Positions 13,234 through 26,347 of a DNA stretch of 64,000 bases are shown here, in pieces. Numbering within the stretch: the stretch's first letter is position 1; each line of letters begins with the position of its first letter. Source of the stretch: Cotesia glomerata (taxonomy: Eukaryota; Arthropoda; Insecta; Hymenoptera; Braconidae); NCBI RefSeq assembly GCF_020080835.1, contig NC_058161.1, positions 6,302,001 through 6,366,000 on the forward strand, read 5' to 3'. The notes under the pieces are model-generated. The model was not told the origin of the DNA, searched no databases, and saw only the letters and a program-made list of their open reading frames with translations. Made by a program: the position numbers and the translations under genes.

Positions 13234-13653
13234 ATGTTAGGCAATATTAGAAGTGTTGTTAAATTAACAAAACGAAATATTTCTTTACTAGGAAAAAGTT
13301 ATAAAAAATTTGAAATAACACAGAATACAGAATTTGTATCTAAAGTTATGAATAGTAAAGTGCCAGTAATTGTTAACTTTCATGCCGAATGGTGTGATCC
13401 TTGTAAAATATTAACGCCAAAATTAGAAAAGCTAATCGGTCCGATGGAAAATCTTAATCTTGCAATAGTAGATGTAGAAAGAAATCCCGAATTGGTTCAT
13501 ACATTCGAAGTTAAAGCTGTACCAGCTGTAATAGCTGTGTCAAACGGGCTTGTTGTTGATAAATTCATCGGACTAGTGGATGCTAATATGATAGATAATT
13601 TAATTAAAAAATTAACAGAATCAACCTCCAATACGCAGAGTAGAAATTCTTAA
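13234..13653 (+). CDS. Mitochondrial thioredoxin (Trx2-like)
   Basis: One exon encodes 139 residues. The thioredoxin fold has the redox motif W53-C-D-P-C57 (EWCDPCKILTPKLEKL) and the cis-proline segment KAVPAVIAV. The 30-residue N-terminus is basic, hydroxyl-rich and lacks acids (MLGNIRSVVKLTKRNISLLG), typical of a mitochondrial presequence. The enzyme would reduce matrix disulfides and feed peroxiredoxins. The Asp between the cysteines replaces the usual Gly; some insect mitochondrial thioredoxins carry Asn there, so this is variation rather than loss. There are no introns. It follows TMEM218 very closely on the same strand. Confidence 0.88.
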   Translation: MLGNIRSVVKLTKRNISLLGKSYKKFEITQNTEFVSKVMNSKVPVIVNFHAEWCDPCKILTPKLEKLIGPMENLNLAIVDVERNPELVHTFEVKAVPAVIAVSNGLVVDKFIGLVDANMIDNLIKKLTESTSNTQSRNS

Positions 13654-16168
13654 ATTTTTATTGTTCTTGTTTTTAATTTCTTTTTTTACGCTATAATTAA
13701 AGTTATTTTGTTCTGCTCAAACTTGCCAGAGTGACTTAGTCTTGGCAATATTATAATTGCACTTGCGTTGATATATTTTGAGTGTATGTTTTATTTTAAT
13801 TTTTTTTTTTCTAAAGATTATCCAAAAATTTAATTATACATGAATATAAATTTATTTTACTGATTTATTATTTTTGAATCAGTAGATCACACATTCTGAT
13901 GTTGTTAAATTTTTTCATTATTTTATTTTATATTATAATTTGTATATATTACTTTATTTGACGATCAGTGAATTTCTAGAATGTTTTTTTATATAGAATT
14001 GAAACAAATACTTTTTTAAAAAATAAAGAATTCATGTAACTTTTATTAAATTTAGTAATTTAATTGAATAAATTGTTGGGTTTATTGGAAGTAATTATTT
14101 TTGTAACAAAAAAAATTAAGTAGTGTAACAAAGAATGGTCATTTAAAAAATAAACTTCGTTATAAAATTGTAATAATTTAAAAATTTTTTAACCATAATT
14201 AATTTTATTAATATCTTCCATTGTGACCAAAATCAAACATATTCCTGTAGTGAGATTGTATGAAAATTTTCCGTTTTTTTTCTACAAAATATAAATATAA
14301 ATAACATGATAATTATATTGTTTTATTTGATTGTTTTATTCATTAATTATTGTTAATTTATATAATACGAATAATTAAAATTAATGATAACAAATAAATA
14401 GTTTTTTTTTTTCACTGTACTAAAATTTATTTATTCCGTACATGCTCTTTAATAATTAAATTAATATTACAATATTATTTATTATTTATTTGGTTTAAAT
14501 CTATTACTTTTATTCATCTGTACATTATCAATTATTTAGTGTACCAAAGATATTTAATGGTCTTATTGATAATAATTATAATAATTAATAAGCATTTGAT
14601 AATTATTTACATTTACAGAATACTTTTGTCATTAAAAAGTGTTTTATAATATTTAAATGTGTAACTTGATTAATCGATGTGCTTCAAAAAGCGTGTATTA
14701 TATAAATATAGGTAACAGATTGCACAAAAATTGTTTAGTTATTTGAATTGAGTCTTTTTTTATTTTTTGTAGTTTAAAATTTACTTTATAATTTTTTAAA
14801 TTCAAATAATAATTATTAACGATCCTTCATATGACAAATTTAATGATGGAAATAGAAGAGAAATAGGCCGATAAAAACGATTATATAATTTGTCACTTGA
14901 CTGTTTCTCTCCCTCTAATTAATAATATTTATTAACAGTTTATAATATTTTTTTTATCTTTAAATAATTTAAATACCGACTTTACCAACAATTGAAACTA
15001 CCTAAGGTTTATTATTATTTTTCTTCATTTTATTTCTTTTTTATTATCAGTCAGGTGTTTAGAGTTACACCTCGATAAGGCAATGCTGTGATTAACTGAT
15101 TTTTATACTTAAATTATCGAACGTATTATTTAAAAAATTTCATTTTCAATTCAAACAATACTCATACTATTTTCTCTAGTATTAATGATTCACATTGAAG
15201 TGCTAATATTCACAAAATAAAACAATTCGTTTTGATAAAAAATTAAGTAAACAATGATTGTGAAATTAAGATTTTAATTAATCAAAAAAAGAAAAAAAAA
15301 GCTAACAGGATATATATGTATAAAAAAAAATAACAGATACAATAATTACTAATAAAGGTTAAATAACCATTTGATTACAATAATGACAATAATTTTTAAC
15401 ATAAAATAATTAAATAAGCGTCTGATTTAATAATAGATATGTCTTCATCTGAGAAGATATTTCACTATATATTTTTAAACCTGTTTCTCTCTTTCTCGTT
15501 TTTTCTTCACTTTAATTCTTAATATTTAATATTTGAACATTATATTATCATCTTTAATGCTTCTATAAGTTCTTATGGCTATTTACAGCTTATTAATAAA
15601 TACATATAGTTTTCTTTAAAAAAAATGTAACAAAATGTAGAAAAACACGCATGACGTTATTTACAAATCTTAATAATCGCATTAATTCACATTTTATTTT
15701 TTTTTATTTATACAATATACTCATATGTTACCGTTGAATTCTCCCGAATTAAAAATCAAATAAGTATTTCAATAATGAATCACAACGAAGAGTATTTTTC
15801 CTATACAATTATATACAATTAGTTTTGTTTTACCTTAATATTAATTTATATAGATTTTGTTTAAGCTATTTCGTACTATTTAAAAGCAACGATCTGATAA
15901 TTTAAAATCATTTATAATTACATAAAATTCATTATATTACACAATATATTACAATACGAAAGTACAACAATATCGCTCTGTTGTTTCGTAAGAAATGTCA
16001 ATACATTGTATCAAAACAATGTCTATCACTAATTAATAATCACACATTTTATTTTGTTTGTTTTTTTTTTTTGTTCTATACATCAACCTTGTTTCAGTTT
16101 TTCGGTAAGAAATTATTAAAATCAGTGGAAGAAGAAAAAGATATTTTTCTTTAAAATGAAATCAAACC
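13654..16168. other. Convergent 3' region of thioredoxin and pecanex
   Basis: About 2.5 kb of extremely A+T-rich DNA. The plus-strand thioredoxin 3'UTR has AATAAA-like signals near 14022. The reverse strand carries the pecanex 3'UTR, with TTTATT-type signals near 16045 and further left. No ORF, RNA gene or clear repeat unit is visible. Confidence 0.45.
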
Positions 16169-19100
16169 TCACACCTCAGCACCTAAATCTCTTACACCTT
16201 GTTCAGCAATCGGCACAAATTTGTCTTCTATTTTTACCAATAAAATAACTTTATCGACATGTGAACGTCGATTAGGGTCACGATGATTCGGTAACCATCG
16301 ATGAACAACACAGCCTTCCATACCTCTTTCAGGTACCCAATGCTGCCAGCCTGATCTGCCACCTTGCTGTCGCATTTTTTCATCTGGCCAAATAACGTCA
16401 ATACGTCTACCAAGATTAATAGCATCGTAAACTTGATTTGGATCCATTATTCTCACTCGTTGTGATATTTCTTCCTTGTCTTTATTGGAAAAGCTCGTTT
16501 CACATTTAGATTCTGTTTTAATATCGTTGTTGCTTAATAATCCAGCAAGACTAGCCAGAGTTGAACTTGTTGGTTTACCAACAGAAGCCAAAGAACCTCG
16601 ATTTCCACCCAGTGAACCAGTATTAGCTCTTCCAAGTGATCCACGGCCTGTTGATCCTCCTATTTGACACCCAGAATCCATCGATTGAGATCCAGAAGTG
16701 TTATGACCAGATTGACTGTATCCTAAAAATAAAAAATAATTTTTTTTTTTTTTTATTCAATCAAACCAAAATATTATTACAGTGGATTCTCGGTAACTCG
16801 AACCTTGTTAGTCAAAATCCTCAGTAACTCGAAAAAAATTTGTATTCCTTTCCGTTGAACTCTTAAATACGCGATATCTCGAATTATTTAGACTCTGTAA
16901 CTCGAACTTAGTATCGTTTTCCTTCCAGTATCGATAAAGGATATTTATATTCTATAACTCGAATTTTAAAAGTGAAACTCTATAAGTTGAAGTTAGTAAA
17001 ATCTAAAGATGTTTTTCTCCGAACTTTCCAAGCTTATAACAATTAAATTTATATAGGCGCGCAGTAGCCCTATCGGATCCGGCCCTTGCTTTCCAAAGCA
17101 TTGGACCGGGTTCGAGTCCGGTGTACACCAATTAATATTTTCAATATTTAAGTGTATTATTCTGCTCATGCTCAAAAAATAAAAAAAAAACGAGTTCCAA
17201 TCTCAAAAAGTTTACCCCCTACCGTAGTCGCTCATGACCTTAGTAGTTTATGCGACTTAAAAAAAAAAAAAAAAAAAAAAACAATCAAATTTAAATCCCA
17301 ATAAACATTTTCAATGATTCTTATATTCTTGTTTGTAATGTATATTTTCTCTCCAAGTTATTTTCTTGCAAATCAAGTGTTTTCTTAATTTTTTTGATCC
17401 ACTTGCAAATTTTGAATATCTAACTTCCCTTGAAGTTTGAGTTTTCGAGAGTCCACTATATTATTTTTTATTTTATAAAATAAATAAATTAGTTTTACCA
17501 GAATGAATATTGTAAGTAGTCATTGCATAAACGCCATCGTTACCAAATCCTCCATCATCTTGAGATCCAGTACCACCTGAAGAACAGCCTTCACCACATC
17601 TTCTTCTGACTCTGCAATGAAAACAAAAAAAAAGAATTAACATAGCCACAGACTAAAAAAAAAATAATTTTTAAAGAACCAAATAATAATCTTACTTTCT
17701 CCATATTTTGAGTACATTATTTTTAATAGTATTTAAACTAAATGGTCCTCCAACAATAGAACAAAGTTGTTTATTTGTTTCAGCATAACTAGTAGTAAGT
17801 GGCGATACATAAATTGGATATCCAATTGGTTGATCACAGGAGCTATTAATAATATTTCTCAATGCTTGTTTGGCATTTTGTATTGATCCTCTTTCTGGAT
17901 TACGATTTCTTAAGTAAACTAATTCTTGCTGTTGACCAGCCCATAGTCCACGCACACACTCACGATTCATTTTAATAACACGAAAACTCAAAAAACGTTT
18001 ATTTAACATAATAACTTTATACTCATCAATGCCATCATCAACAACGTGTCGTAACGCTAAAAGACTCGGTGCACCACTTAACACAGCATTACGCCAAAGA
18101 GGATCAGCTTCGTGACTGATAACTAAATGACGATCATGATTATCAATTGCCTCATACAACGCTGCAGGATCATCGTACTGTTCGGGGCTCATGAAGTGAT
18201 CTTGATGTAATTTTAGTGCCATCCTTACACCTTTGGCTACGACACTTTTAAGTAAATCTACGTCATGAAGTACCCATTCATCACGTACTGACGTTATCCT
18301 AAAATCACCTTTAAAAAGTGCATGAAGACCGTAAAGAAAAAATTCAACACTTGATACAGTATTGTGAGAAGCTGCTCCAAGTACACGTCTACCTAAAAGA
18401 CTTAATGCTAAACACAGTGATACAAGATAAGAATCACGTGTTCTTTCAAGAGTTTTATCAACTTTAACAGCGCAAAATTGTATCCAATCTAGATAAACAT
18501 TACAAAAACTACTTCTTGATATACCATTTGCACGAAAATCAAAATCTTCATCAATATTCATATTAAAAACAGGATCTAAATCGACAAAAGTTTTTTCTAA
18601 AGTTGGCTTAAGAGAATCCGTGATATCTTTATTGTCTAACCATTGTTTCAATTTAGCGGATTTAATAACATAAAAAACAATACTTTTAACATAATAAGTA
18701 ACAAGGACTTTACGAAAATCAAATACTTGAAGCATTGAACCCGCAGAATTATCCGAAATCGAGTATCCTTCAAGTACATATTTGGCACTAGCAACTTCCC
18801 ACGCGAGCCATCGTTGTCCAAACGCCGCATTCATACTCAATACATTTGAAAAGTGGCCCATTTCACAGCAACAACAGTTATCGTTTTCTTCTATACTCTC
18901 TGATATAGCTTCCACTTCACGCTGTTGGCAATAAGTCCCACGAAATTCAAGTCCACGTAATTGAAAAGTGACTAGTCCGTTTGCCAATTGTATAACATGA
19001 ACAAGACAATTGAGGTAGTCTGAGGCAAGTAAAAAACAATCACCCTGCTCGACATTACCCCATCTTCCAAGTGCCAAATCACCGTACAAACTATGCTGAA

Positions 19101-22100
19101 GAGATCGTGTTAATTGTTCATAAAATATTGAATTAAGATTATTATCATCTGCGCCAAGATTGCGCTCTAAATGCGATGACATCCGTGTATTTGAATGATC
19201 CACACGGCGTGTTTTATAATCACGTTCCCAAAATTTTAACGGTCGTACGTAGGAGCATATAAATATTGCACTGCCCAGTAATGGATTTAATGGTGTACTC
19301 AGTATAGCTGATATAGTTGCTTGGAGAAAAAGCATCGCTGAATGTGGAACTGAAAATGGCTGGGCAAAAGCATGAAATGCACTCCCCCATGTTACTTGCC
19401 AAGGTGCAATGTAAGTTATCACAAAACGTATCTTCAATAATAATTCGTGAATTTTAGCGTATGCTATCGCTGTAACAAAATAATCCACCAAAAATGATTC
19501 ACTTAAATGTTTATAGTCATAACGAAAAAATAATAATGAAAATGCCAACACTAAGTAACGCGATGATGGATCTGCGTAAGCTGATCTTAATGATTTTAAT
19601 CCACAAACGACAATTATTAATGCACCGACATTTTCACCAAATTTAGTGACTATTTTTGATGAGCATTCTGTTAGTGCCCATAGGAAGACTATTGGATACA
19701 GTATATTACGTTCAATAAAACACAAATAAACGTAGATTTTTTCATACCACATTATTTTAACGGGTTCACGAACTTCAAATTGTGCGTGTTCGTGACTTCT
19801 TAATACTGGCCTAGCTAAACACAACCACGGTAATTGTTTTCTTAATTGCGGTATAATATAATGTAAAATAAATCCAAGACAACTGACTACACCCCAAAGA
19901 ACATGATTAATTTGAGATTGTAATGCTGTAAATATTGTTGAACAATGAATTATAAATGATAATACACCAATAACTATACAAACTATCAGATCATTCTTCA
20001 GTCTCGCTTTTACAGTATTCCGTAATTTTTTTGGAAGTGGATCAACTAATTCAGAATCTGTTATTTGTTCTCCAACTTTTATTTTTACATCCTTTTTTCG
20101 ACCTGTTGTTCTTATCTTAGTATCTTTGTTGATAGTTGCGGTGGTAGTAGTAACAATTGTAGCTGGTGTTGAGTCTTGTCTTGATGTATTTTCAATAACT
20201 TTGGCTCCTATTTCCTCGAGGTACATTTCTGGTGGCCATACATTTGTCTTGACAATGTCCCATATCACACTGGGATCTGACGATGATCGGCTCAAGTGAT
20301 AAGATATGGCAACTAAAAGCCCAGCAAAAATAGAAAATAATATATGCTGGGATGATTTTGGCTCTGTCAATGCACCATAAGCAAATCCATACAAAATAGC
20401 TACTGTTACTACGCTGCGACCGAGGCTGTAGATTGACGAGACAAGAGATGTAGTAGCGGTACCGCCAAACAGGTGGATATCTAAGTGCTCACAGACGTAC
20501 ATAAGAAATGTATTTATTTGCGGAAAAAGACCAAGGGAAAAAATTAACGGGAATACTAGTAAAAATATAAGTAAAATATTTTTAACTTGATTAATTGTAT
20601 CGTAATCAGTTACACGTAAACCATAGACTTGAAATTCGGAATTTTTAAAATTATGCAGTGATTCATTGAGAATAAGAACTATACTTGAAACAATAATATA
20701 GTAAACGGATCGTGAAAATACGATTATACGATTAAATCCGTGTGTTGGTGAGGCTGCATCTGGTTGAACAGATTTTAGTAATGAATACTGGCATCCAGCG
20801 GTCACAAAACAAAAAATAAAAGCAAATATATCACGGTAAAATCCTTTTTGCAGTAACTGTAATCCAAGACCAGCAACAGTAACTGCAAGAATAGTTGATA
20901 TTGTTGTCTCTAAAATTGTCAAATTACGATCGAGCAAAGCCAGCAGCGATAACCTGTCAAATCTTACTTTAATATGAGGAAGTTTACCAATTTTCCATTT
21001 ATAATAATGTCTCGTAGGTTTTGATTTTGAATCATTTGGATCCATACCATCACAAAATCTATTCCACGATGAACTATTATGAATATCAGACTCTTGATGA
21101 TTCGGTAATGGCAGTACTACCACTTGATTCTGATTTTCTGGTTGTTGTGCATTAACATTTATATTTTCAAATAGATGATGTATACGACAATTTCTTGATG
21201 CACGTATTTGACAGTAAAAGTCATGATCAAATAAAACCGTTGGTTGATCGAATACATTTGAATTACCATCAGTATTTGTTGATAAAATATTTGCTGGTAA
21301 CGAATTTTGTGTTTTTGTTTGATTATTGGCAGGGCTTGATAACACTGGTGGAGAATCAATAATTAATGTTAATCCAGCAGAATTCATTGACAAACTACTG
21401 TAACTATTACTTAATGAATCAGTAAGACAATTACCATCGAGAGGAATATTATGACTGCGTTGCTGCTGTTGTTGCTGAGCTTGCTGTTGATGGTGCTGTT
21501 GCTGCTGCTGCTGCTGTTGTTGATGTAATAAAGAATTTATAAATTTATCATTGATACCACCAGGTGGTACCGGTGCTGTTGTTGCAGACGTCGGATCTTT
21601 TTCATCAAATTTATACGCAAACCAACGGCCATTATCGTCATGAAAATAATGAATGGCACCTTCACTGGTATCATTATGATTTGTTGCAATGTGATAATCT
21701 CCATTAGATATCAAACCTTCAAGTGCTGTAAAAACACCTACATTATCTTCATGTCTTGGTCTGCGATATACTCGTTGACGTTTCAGTCTTCTAGTTCTGT
21801 TTCTCCTTGATATATTAGGTACAGGAATTTCAATCCGTACAGCAGATGGGGCATTATCGGGACCATTAGACCCACTAACTTGAGAATCAGATTTAAGCAG
21901 AGATGCCAGCAGTGGAGGAGCAGGAGTCGAAAGTAAAGTACTTAATTCGTTGTTTGAACTACTGGCTTGCTCAAATTGACTATTATCTTTTGCCTGTTTT
22001 CTATCACGATCGCGACGTGACTCAATAGTCCGTCGTGGTTTATTCGTCGAAGTTTCCAATGCTGAACATATATTTATTGAATTATTTATTAAATTTTCTG

Positions 22101-25100
22101 GGCATACTTTCGGACGGTTTTGCTTAGGAATAGCGCCTTGATGACGTTTACTGTCTATCGTACTTGGTGCAGGTAATAGAGTTTTCCTTACTTCGTTGTC
22201 AATACTCAATGTTGTTGTACTCGAAGACCCAGAGTCTGGTTCTTTTGAGTGAAAATCTAAAAAATAAATTAAATATATTAAATACATTATCATTTATAAT
22301 TGAAAAATAATCAATATAATTATTTATTAAATCTAATATTCTATTTTTGTTGCGATTAATTTTAAAATCGAGCTATAGAGTTTCCTAGACTCTAATTTAG
22401 GAGAATAATATCCTACTGTCATTGTACCCGAGAGTACCAGGCATTGACATCGACTAAGTAACTTACAATCAGTACTAGCTGTTTGAAGACTCTCCGAAGT
22501 GTCCGTATCGTCAGAACGAGTGAACGTCCAATAAACTGGCAGCATGAATCGAGAGAATTATAGGTTTTACTCGACAAAACCAAATAAATTTCCGAAGTCA
22601 CGGGAAGACAGTCAGTAACGTGATGGTTATTGAAAATTATTGTCAATTTATCATAAGCAGTTTTTACTACTGACTAATTATAGATATGTACTAATAAATT
22701 ACTTACTTTTATTAGCCCAAGACTCAGCAGTACATTCATGATTCTCAAAGAGCCAATCAAGCCCAACAACACTGCCTGAATTAACAAGATCATCAACCCT
22801 ATTAACGTTATCCTCCTGTGATTCTTTTCGTCTATCACCATCTGACAATTCATGACTACTCCGACTACCATTGCTGAATCTCCGACTGAACGATGATTGT
22901 CCTTTATCTAAAAGAGCTTCACGGGAATTAGCTGAATCATTGTCTATCACTACTTCTCCATTAAATCTATAAAAAAATTTCAATTTTATGATTTTATTTA
23001 TATTATTTTAAGAAATATTAGCACTAGATTATACAGACCTAGAAAATCTATCTTCAAAACCACCGGCACTTAAACTTCGGTCGCGATTTGGGCAGGTACT
23101 ACTATCACCTATTGTTTTTCTCGTAAGTAAGGGACTGTAAGAGTCTCTAAGACTAAATCCACCGGCACTTTCATTAGCAAATTGTTCGTCACTTTGTTCG
23201 GCAATCGGATGAACTATTTCAGAACCGTAACTTAAATACGGTAATAGTTGAAGTTGATTTCTTTTTAAAGTATTTTGTGGTAATATCTAAAATTTTTATA
23301 AATAATAATTAAAACTTCTCTTTAAGCTCTCGTTCATATTTAAAATATTTCAATAACTTAATCTTGGGAATTTGGACTTTGGAAATCAGCGAAACGTTGA
23401 AATTTTTATAATTTAATATCTTCATTTATTGTCCAAATTCCCAAGACTAATTTATTTAAATATTAAAATTTCTACTAATCAAATTTTGATAAGAATTTTG
23501 AGAAAAATTATTATACACTGTACCTTTTTAGTATTAATTGTTTCTAAGCTCTGAGGATGAAGGGGTAAATTATTGTCGTCTGACGCATCTACATTTTTAA
23601 TAGTAGCACCAATTGTTTCTAAACTCTGAGGATGTACTTGTTGTTGATGAAGTTTTTTTGCAATCACCTAATTATAATTTATTTTTAATATTTAATAAGT
23701 TAATAAATAAAATTTTTATTAAAATTTTACCTCCAATGACTGCGGATGTGAAGGCATTTTTATTTTATCCAAATCTTTTTTCTTAGAAATAGTTTCTAAA
23801 CTTTGAGGATGATCCGTCGTGAGATGAGTTTCCATGGGTATGGAATTAGATGTAAGACGACGAACACTCTGATTAGATTTCCAATAAGGATAATCTTCAC
23901 CATGTTGTTCCAATTCCAAAGAGCTTGTTTGCTTAATTCGACTTTCAGAGCCAGTTTTACCAAGTGTACCTTGATTTGTATGCCGACTTTGAGAATCTTC
24001 GGATGCGTGTCTGCACAATTTACGAGAACTCGGACGATCTTTTATTTGTACAACACACGTTTGATGTGTTAGTCGCCAATCTAAAATTATAAAATCAATA
24101 ATTTAAACATAATCAAGCTTTTTATAATATTTCTTACAACAATTAATTGATTTATCATGATAAAGTTAGACTATTTATATTAAATAAATACAACAACATT
24201 ATATCACGACTTTGCGTCAATAACGTTTTCTCTAAATCGATAATTTATAAAAATTCAATAAATAAATTATAGACGTGTTTGTAATAAAGCATAAATAGTC
24301 AAGCATATCGTGACCTAATTGAATCAATTGACTTAATTTGTCAGTTGATGATAAAAAAATAAATTAATACCATCAATTTTAGTTCTCAGTCGGGGTTCAC
24401 GGTCTTGTGTAGAAACTAATTCAGCATCTTGCACATTTATACAAGTAACAGTAGGTTTACTTAATTGCTGTGCTTCTTCAGAGCTCTCTGAACTATTTTT
24501 TCGATGAATTTCAACTTTTAAATCTATCGTAGAATTTGGTTTGTCACGATTATATTCAGAAGTAATACTATCAGCGTCAGCACTAGGTGCATTTTGTTCG
24601 ATGTATGAATTTCTCGATGAACATTCTACGGGAGGTGTATCAGTTTTCCCTTGATTAACAATAAAAAAAAATCCATAAATAGTTTTACATTATTAATTAC
24701 CATCAACAATAATGTTTCTATGTAAATGTTTACAAATATAACATAAATAAAAAATCAATAAACTATAATTACCATTTAATATTTGTAATTCAATGCCAAG
24801 ATCAGCTTGATCTAAACACCGATCAATGCATTTACTACGAGCAGCACGTTGTTTTTCGCTCTCGGATTTTTTCAAACTCACACATGGTCCTGGTTCTTCC
24901 AGACGTTTCCCTGTGTCGTATACACAATGAAGTGCATGATTCACACATTTTATTGTTCCAAATAGCATCAAGATAGATGCGCAGTATGCCAGCCAAACGT
25001 GAAACGTGGGAGGTAAAAACTATAATAAAAAAAAAATAAAAGCAAAAAATAATGACACAATTATTGACATTCTAGAAATGAATAAACAATATAATATAAC

Positions 25101-25366
25101 TTAATTTAATTGTACATAGATAATATAATTGAGCATCAATGATTATTTAACAACTGACAGTAAATAATTATAATAAGTCAACAATAATAAATAAATAAAT
25201 AAACATAACTCACAAGATAAATAGTAAAAGGGAAACATAGTAAGAAGAGCCATACGTAAAGATGAAATGTATTGGAAAAAACATCTAGATGTGGATCGTA
25301 AAACCAGCCTCCTGTCAAGCTCGCCCAGACACCTTGTCTCAATATTTCTAGCGATTGCGAACCCAT
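16169..25366 (-). CDS. pcx: Pecanex, multipass membrane protein (ten coding exons)
   Basis: Coding order: 25366-25214, 25019-24773, 24649-24371, 24080-23731, 23667-23524, 23286-23039, 22966-22707, 22256-17696, 17611-17499, 16722-16169. Junctions are phase-compatible and total 2302 residues, the usual pecanex size. The N-terminus MGSQSLEILRQGVWASLTGG is diagnostic, followed by two membrane segments. A long hydrophilic Ser-rich region comes next, with four HPQSLE motifs and a Gln/His run (antisense of about 21450-21525). A large multipass block follows, then the conserved pecanex C-domain (GCSSGGTGSQDD, RRIDVIWPDEKMR, GWQHWVPERGMEG, VHRWLPNH). In Drosophila pecanex is a maternal neurogenic gene linked to Notch signalling and the ER; the role here is inferred. 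The last intron holds a pogo-like element (16780-17458). A further cassette exon may exist at 22535-22467. Confidence 0.93.
16780..17458. mobile_element. Pogo/Tigger-like non-autonomous element in a pecanex intron
   Basis: TIRs are CAGTGGATTCTCGGTAACTC on the left and, reverse-complemented from the right end, TAGTGGACTCTCGAAAACTC. TA duplications are at 16778-16779 and 17459-17460. The CAGTGGA-TCTCG ends resemble pogo/Tigger families. TAACTCGAA-type units recur at about 16794, 16825, 16895 and 16957. The interior contains a tRNA-like segment (17060-17130) and an A-run (about 17258-17282), but no transposase. Confidence 0.72.
17060..17130 (+). other. tRNA-like Pol III promoter segment (SINE-like head)
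   Basis: The B box GGTTCGAGTCC (17109-17119) is a perfect consensus match. The A box TAGCCCTATCGG (17065-17076) fits with one mismatch, and their spacing is tRNA-like. A CTTTCCAAAG anticodon-like hairpin lies between them, and ACCGG/CCGGT pair as a T stem. There is no acceptor-stem pairing at the 5' end, so it is not a functional tRNA. It resembles a glycine-tRNA-derived SINE head (inference). Confidence 0.5.
22467..22535 (-). CDS. Candidate 69 nt cassette exon of pecanex
   Basis: Inside the intron between the 22707 and 22256 exons, the reverse strand shows acceptor CTGCCAG, 69 open bases and a strong donor GATT|GTAAGT. The exon would enter and leave in phase 1, exactly as the flanking exons require, and would add 23 residues containing RSDDTDTSESLQTASTD. 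The base composition is less A+T-rich than the rest of the intron. Inclusion is inferred, not shown. Confidence 0.45.
23337..23470. repeat. Small hairpin element in a pecanex intron
   Basis: TTGGGAATTTGGAC (23364-23377) and GTCCAAATTCCCAA (23431-23444) are perfect inverted repeats, with partial pairing extending outward through A+T-rich arms. It looks like a minimal MITE filling most of this short intron. Confidence 0.5.
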
Positions 25367-26347
25367 GCCAGTGACCGTAGTACTTTTTCACCATCTTCCC
25401 ATTACTTTACTCTCTTTTAGCTTCAGTTTTTCTTTTTACTTGGATTTTTTTTCTCGTCGTTATTAACTTAACGTGTCGTAACACGTTTGTCGTTAAAGAT
25501 TAATTTTATTTTTCCTTTAATCCTTATTATTTATTTTCACTTATCTTTTATACTATTTATTATTATTGTTGTTATTGGTATTATTATAATTATAATAATA
25601 ATTATTAGAATATTCACACACTTAGATACACGTTGAATGACTACTTGCGAAGTGTATTATTCGGTGAGATGATAATCAGACAGTGATGATCAGTGAGGTT
25701 GTGCATCTTTTTATCTCTGACTGATAATCAATGGATCTCTTGCGCACACACGATATGTATTTTATCACCTATGAGCCATATGAACATATCCAAATCCATC
25801 TCTCAGATGTTCACAGCCATAGAATATAGATATATATAATAACTGACATTTCATTGGTGGTGATTGTAATTGTATGGTACATATAACTATGTATGTATGA
25901 CTAGTTGATCTAAATGATGATGCAAAACTGTGCTGAGCGAAAACTTTAAAAGACAATAAACTTGACTTGACGTTTAGTAGGTCTTGTCGTGAGGAGGCTC
26001 TTGAACTAAATTCCCTTTCGTACTTTTTCAATCGTAAAGTTTCTATTATATCCCTCCGTCCGATACACGGCATCCCTATGAGAGAAACTGTTGTGTACTT
26101 ACCTTTAGTCGTCCTACTTACGTGCCATCTGGCTGAGTTTGTTGTAGTTCTTTACCCCTCTTTTTGCCCCGGTGATCACCCCAAGCGCGGGATTGACCGC
26201 GTCTCACGTCATACCATTGAGTACTTTCGACTACGATAGTCGTCCATTTTTGTATTAAAAAAGAAATAAAAATATAATCAAAGTTTTAGACATTAAATAA
26301 GTGAAATAAATCCTAATACACGAGAAAAAGAAAGTATTTTAGTGTAC
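25367..26347. other. Upstream region of pecanex
   Basis: The pecanex promoter and leader lie here on the reverse strand; the start codon is at 25366. No TATA box is evident. A palindromic AATTATAATTATAATAATAATTATT-like tract occurs near 25580-25610. A GC-richer patch at 25970-26240 contains an open frame (25967-26239, +) whose translation resembles no family I know; I treat it as chance. Confidence 0.35.

Noticed and set aside
17060..17130. A genuine tRNA gene
   Set aside because: A and B boxes are present but the acceptor stem does not pair and the anticodon stem is irregular; it is also inside a transposon.
22333..22646. Larger reverse-strand frames around the pecanex cassette
   Set aside because: Only the 69 nt part has matching splice sites and phase; the extended frames hit stops and lack acceptors.
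25967..26239. 90-codon open frame upstream of pecanex
   Set aside because: No family resemblance, no upstream promoter or Kozak support; lies in the pecanex regulatory region.
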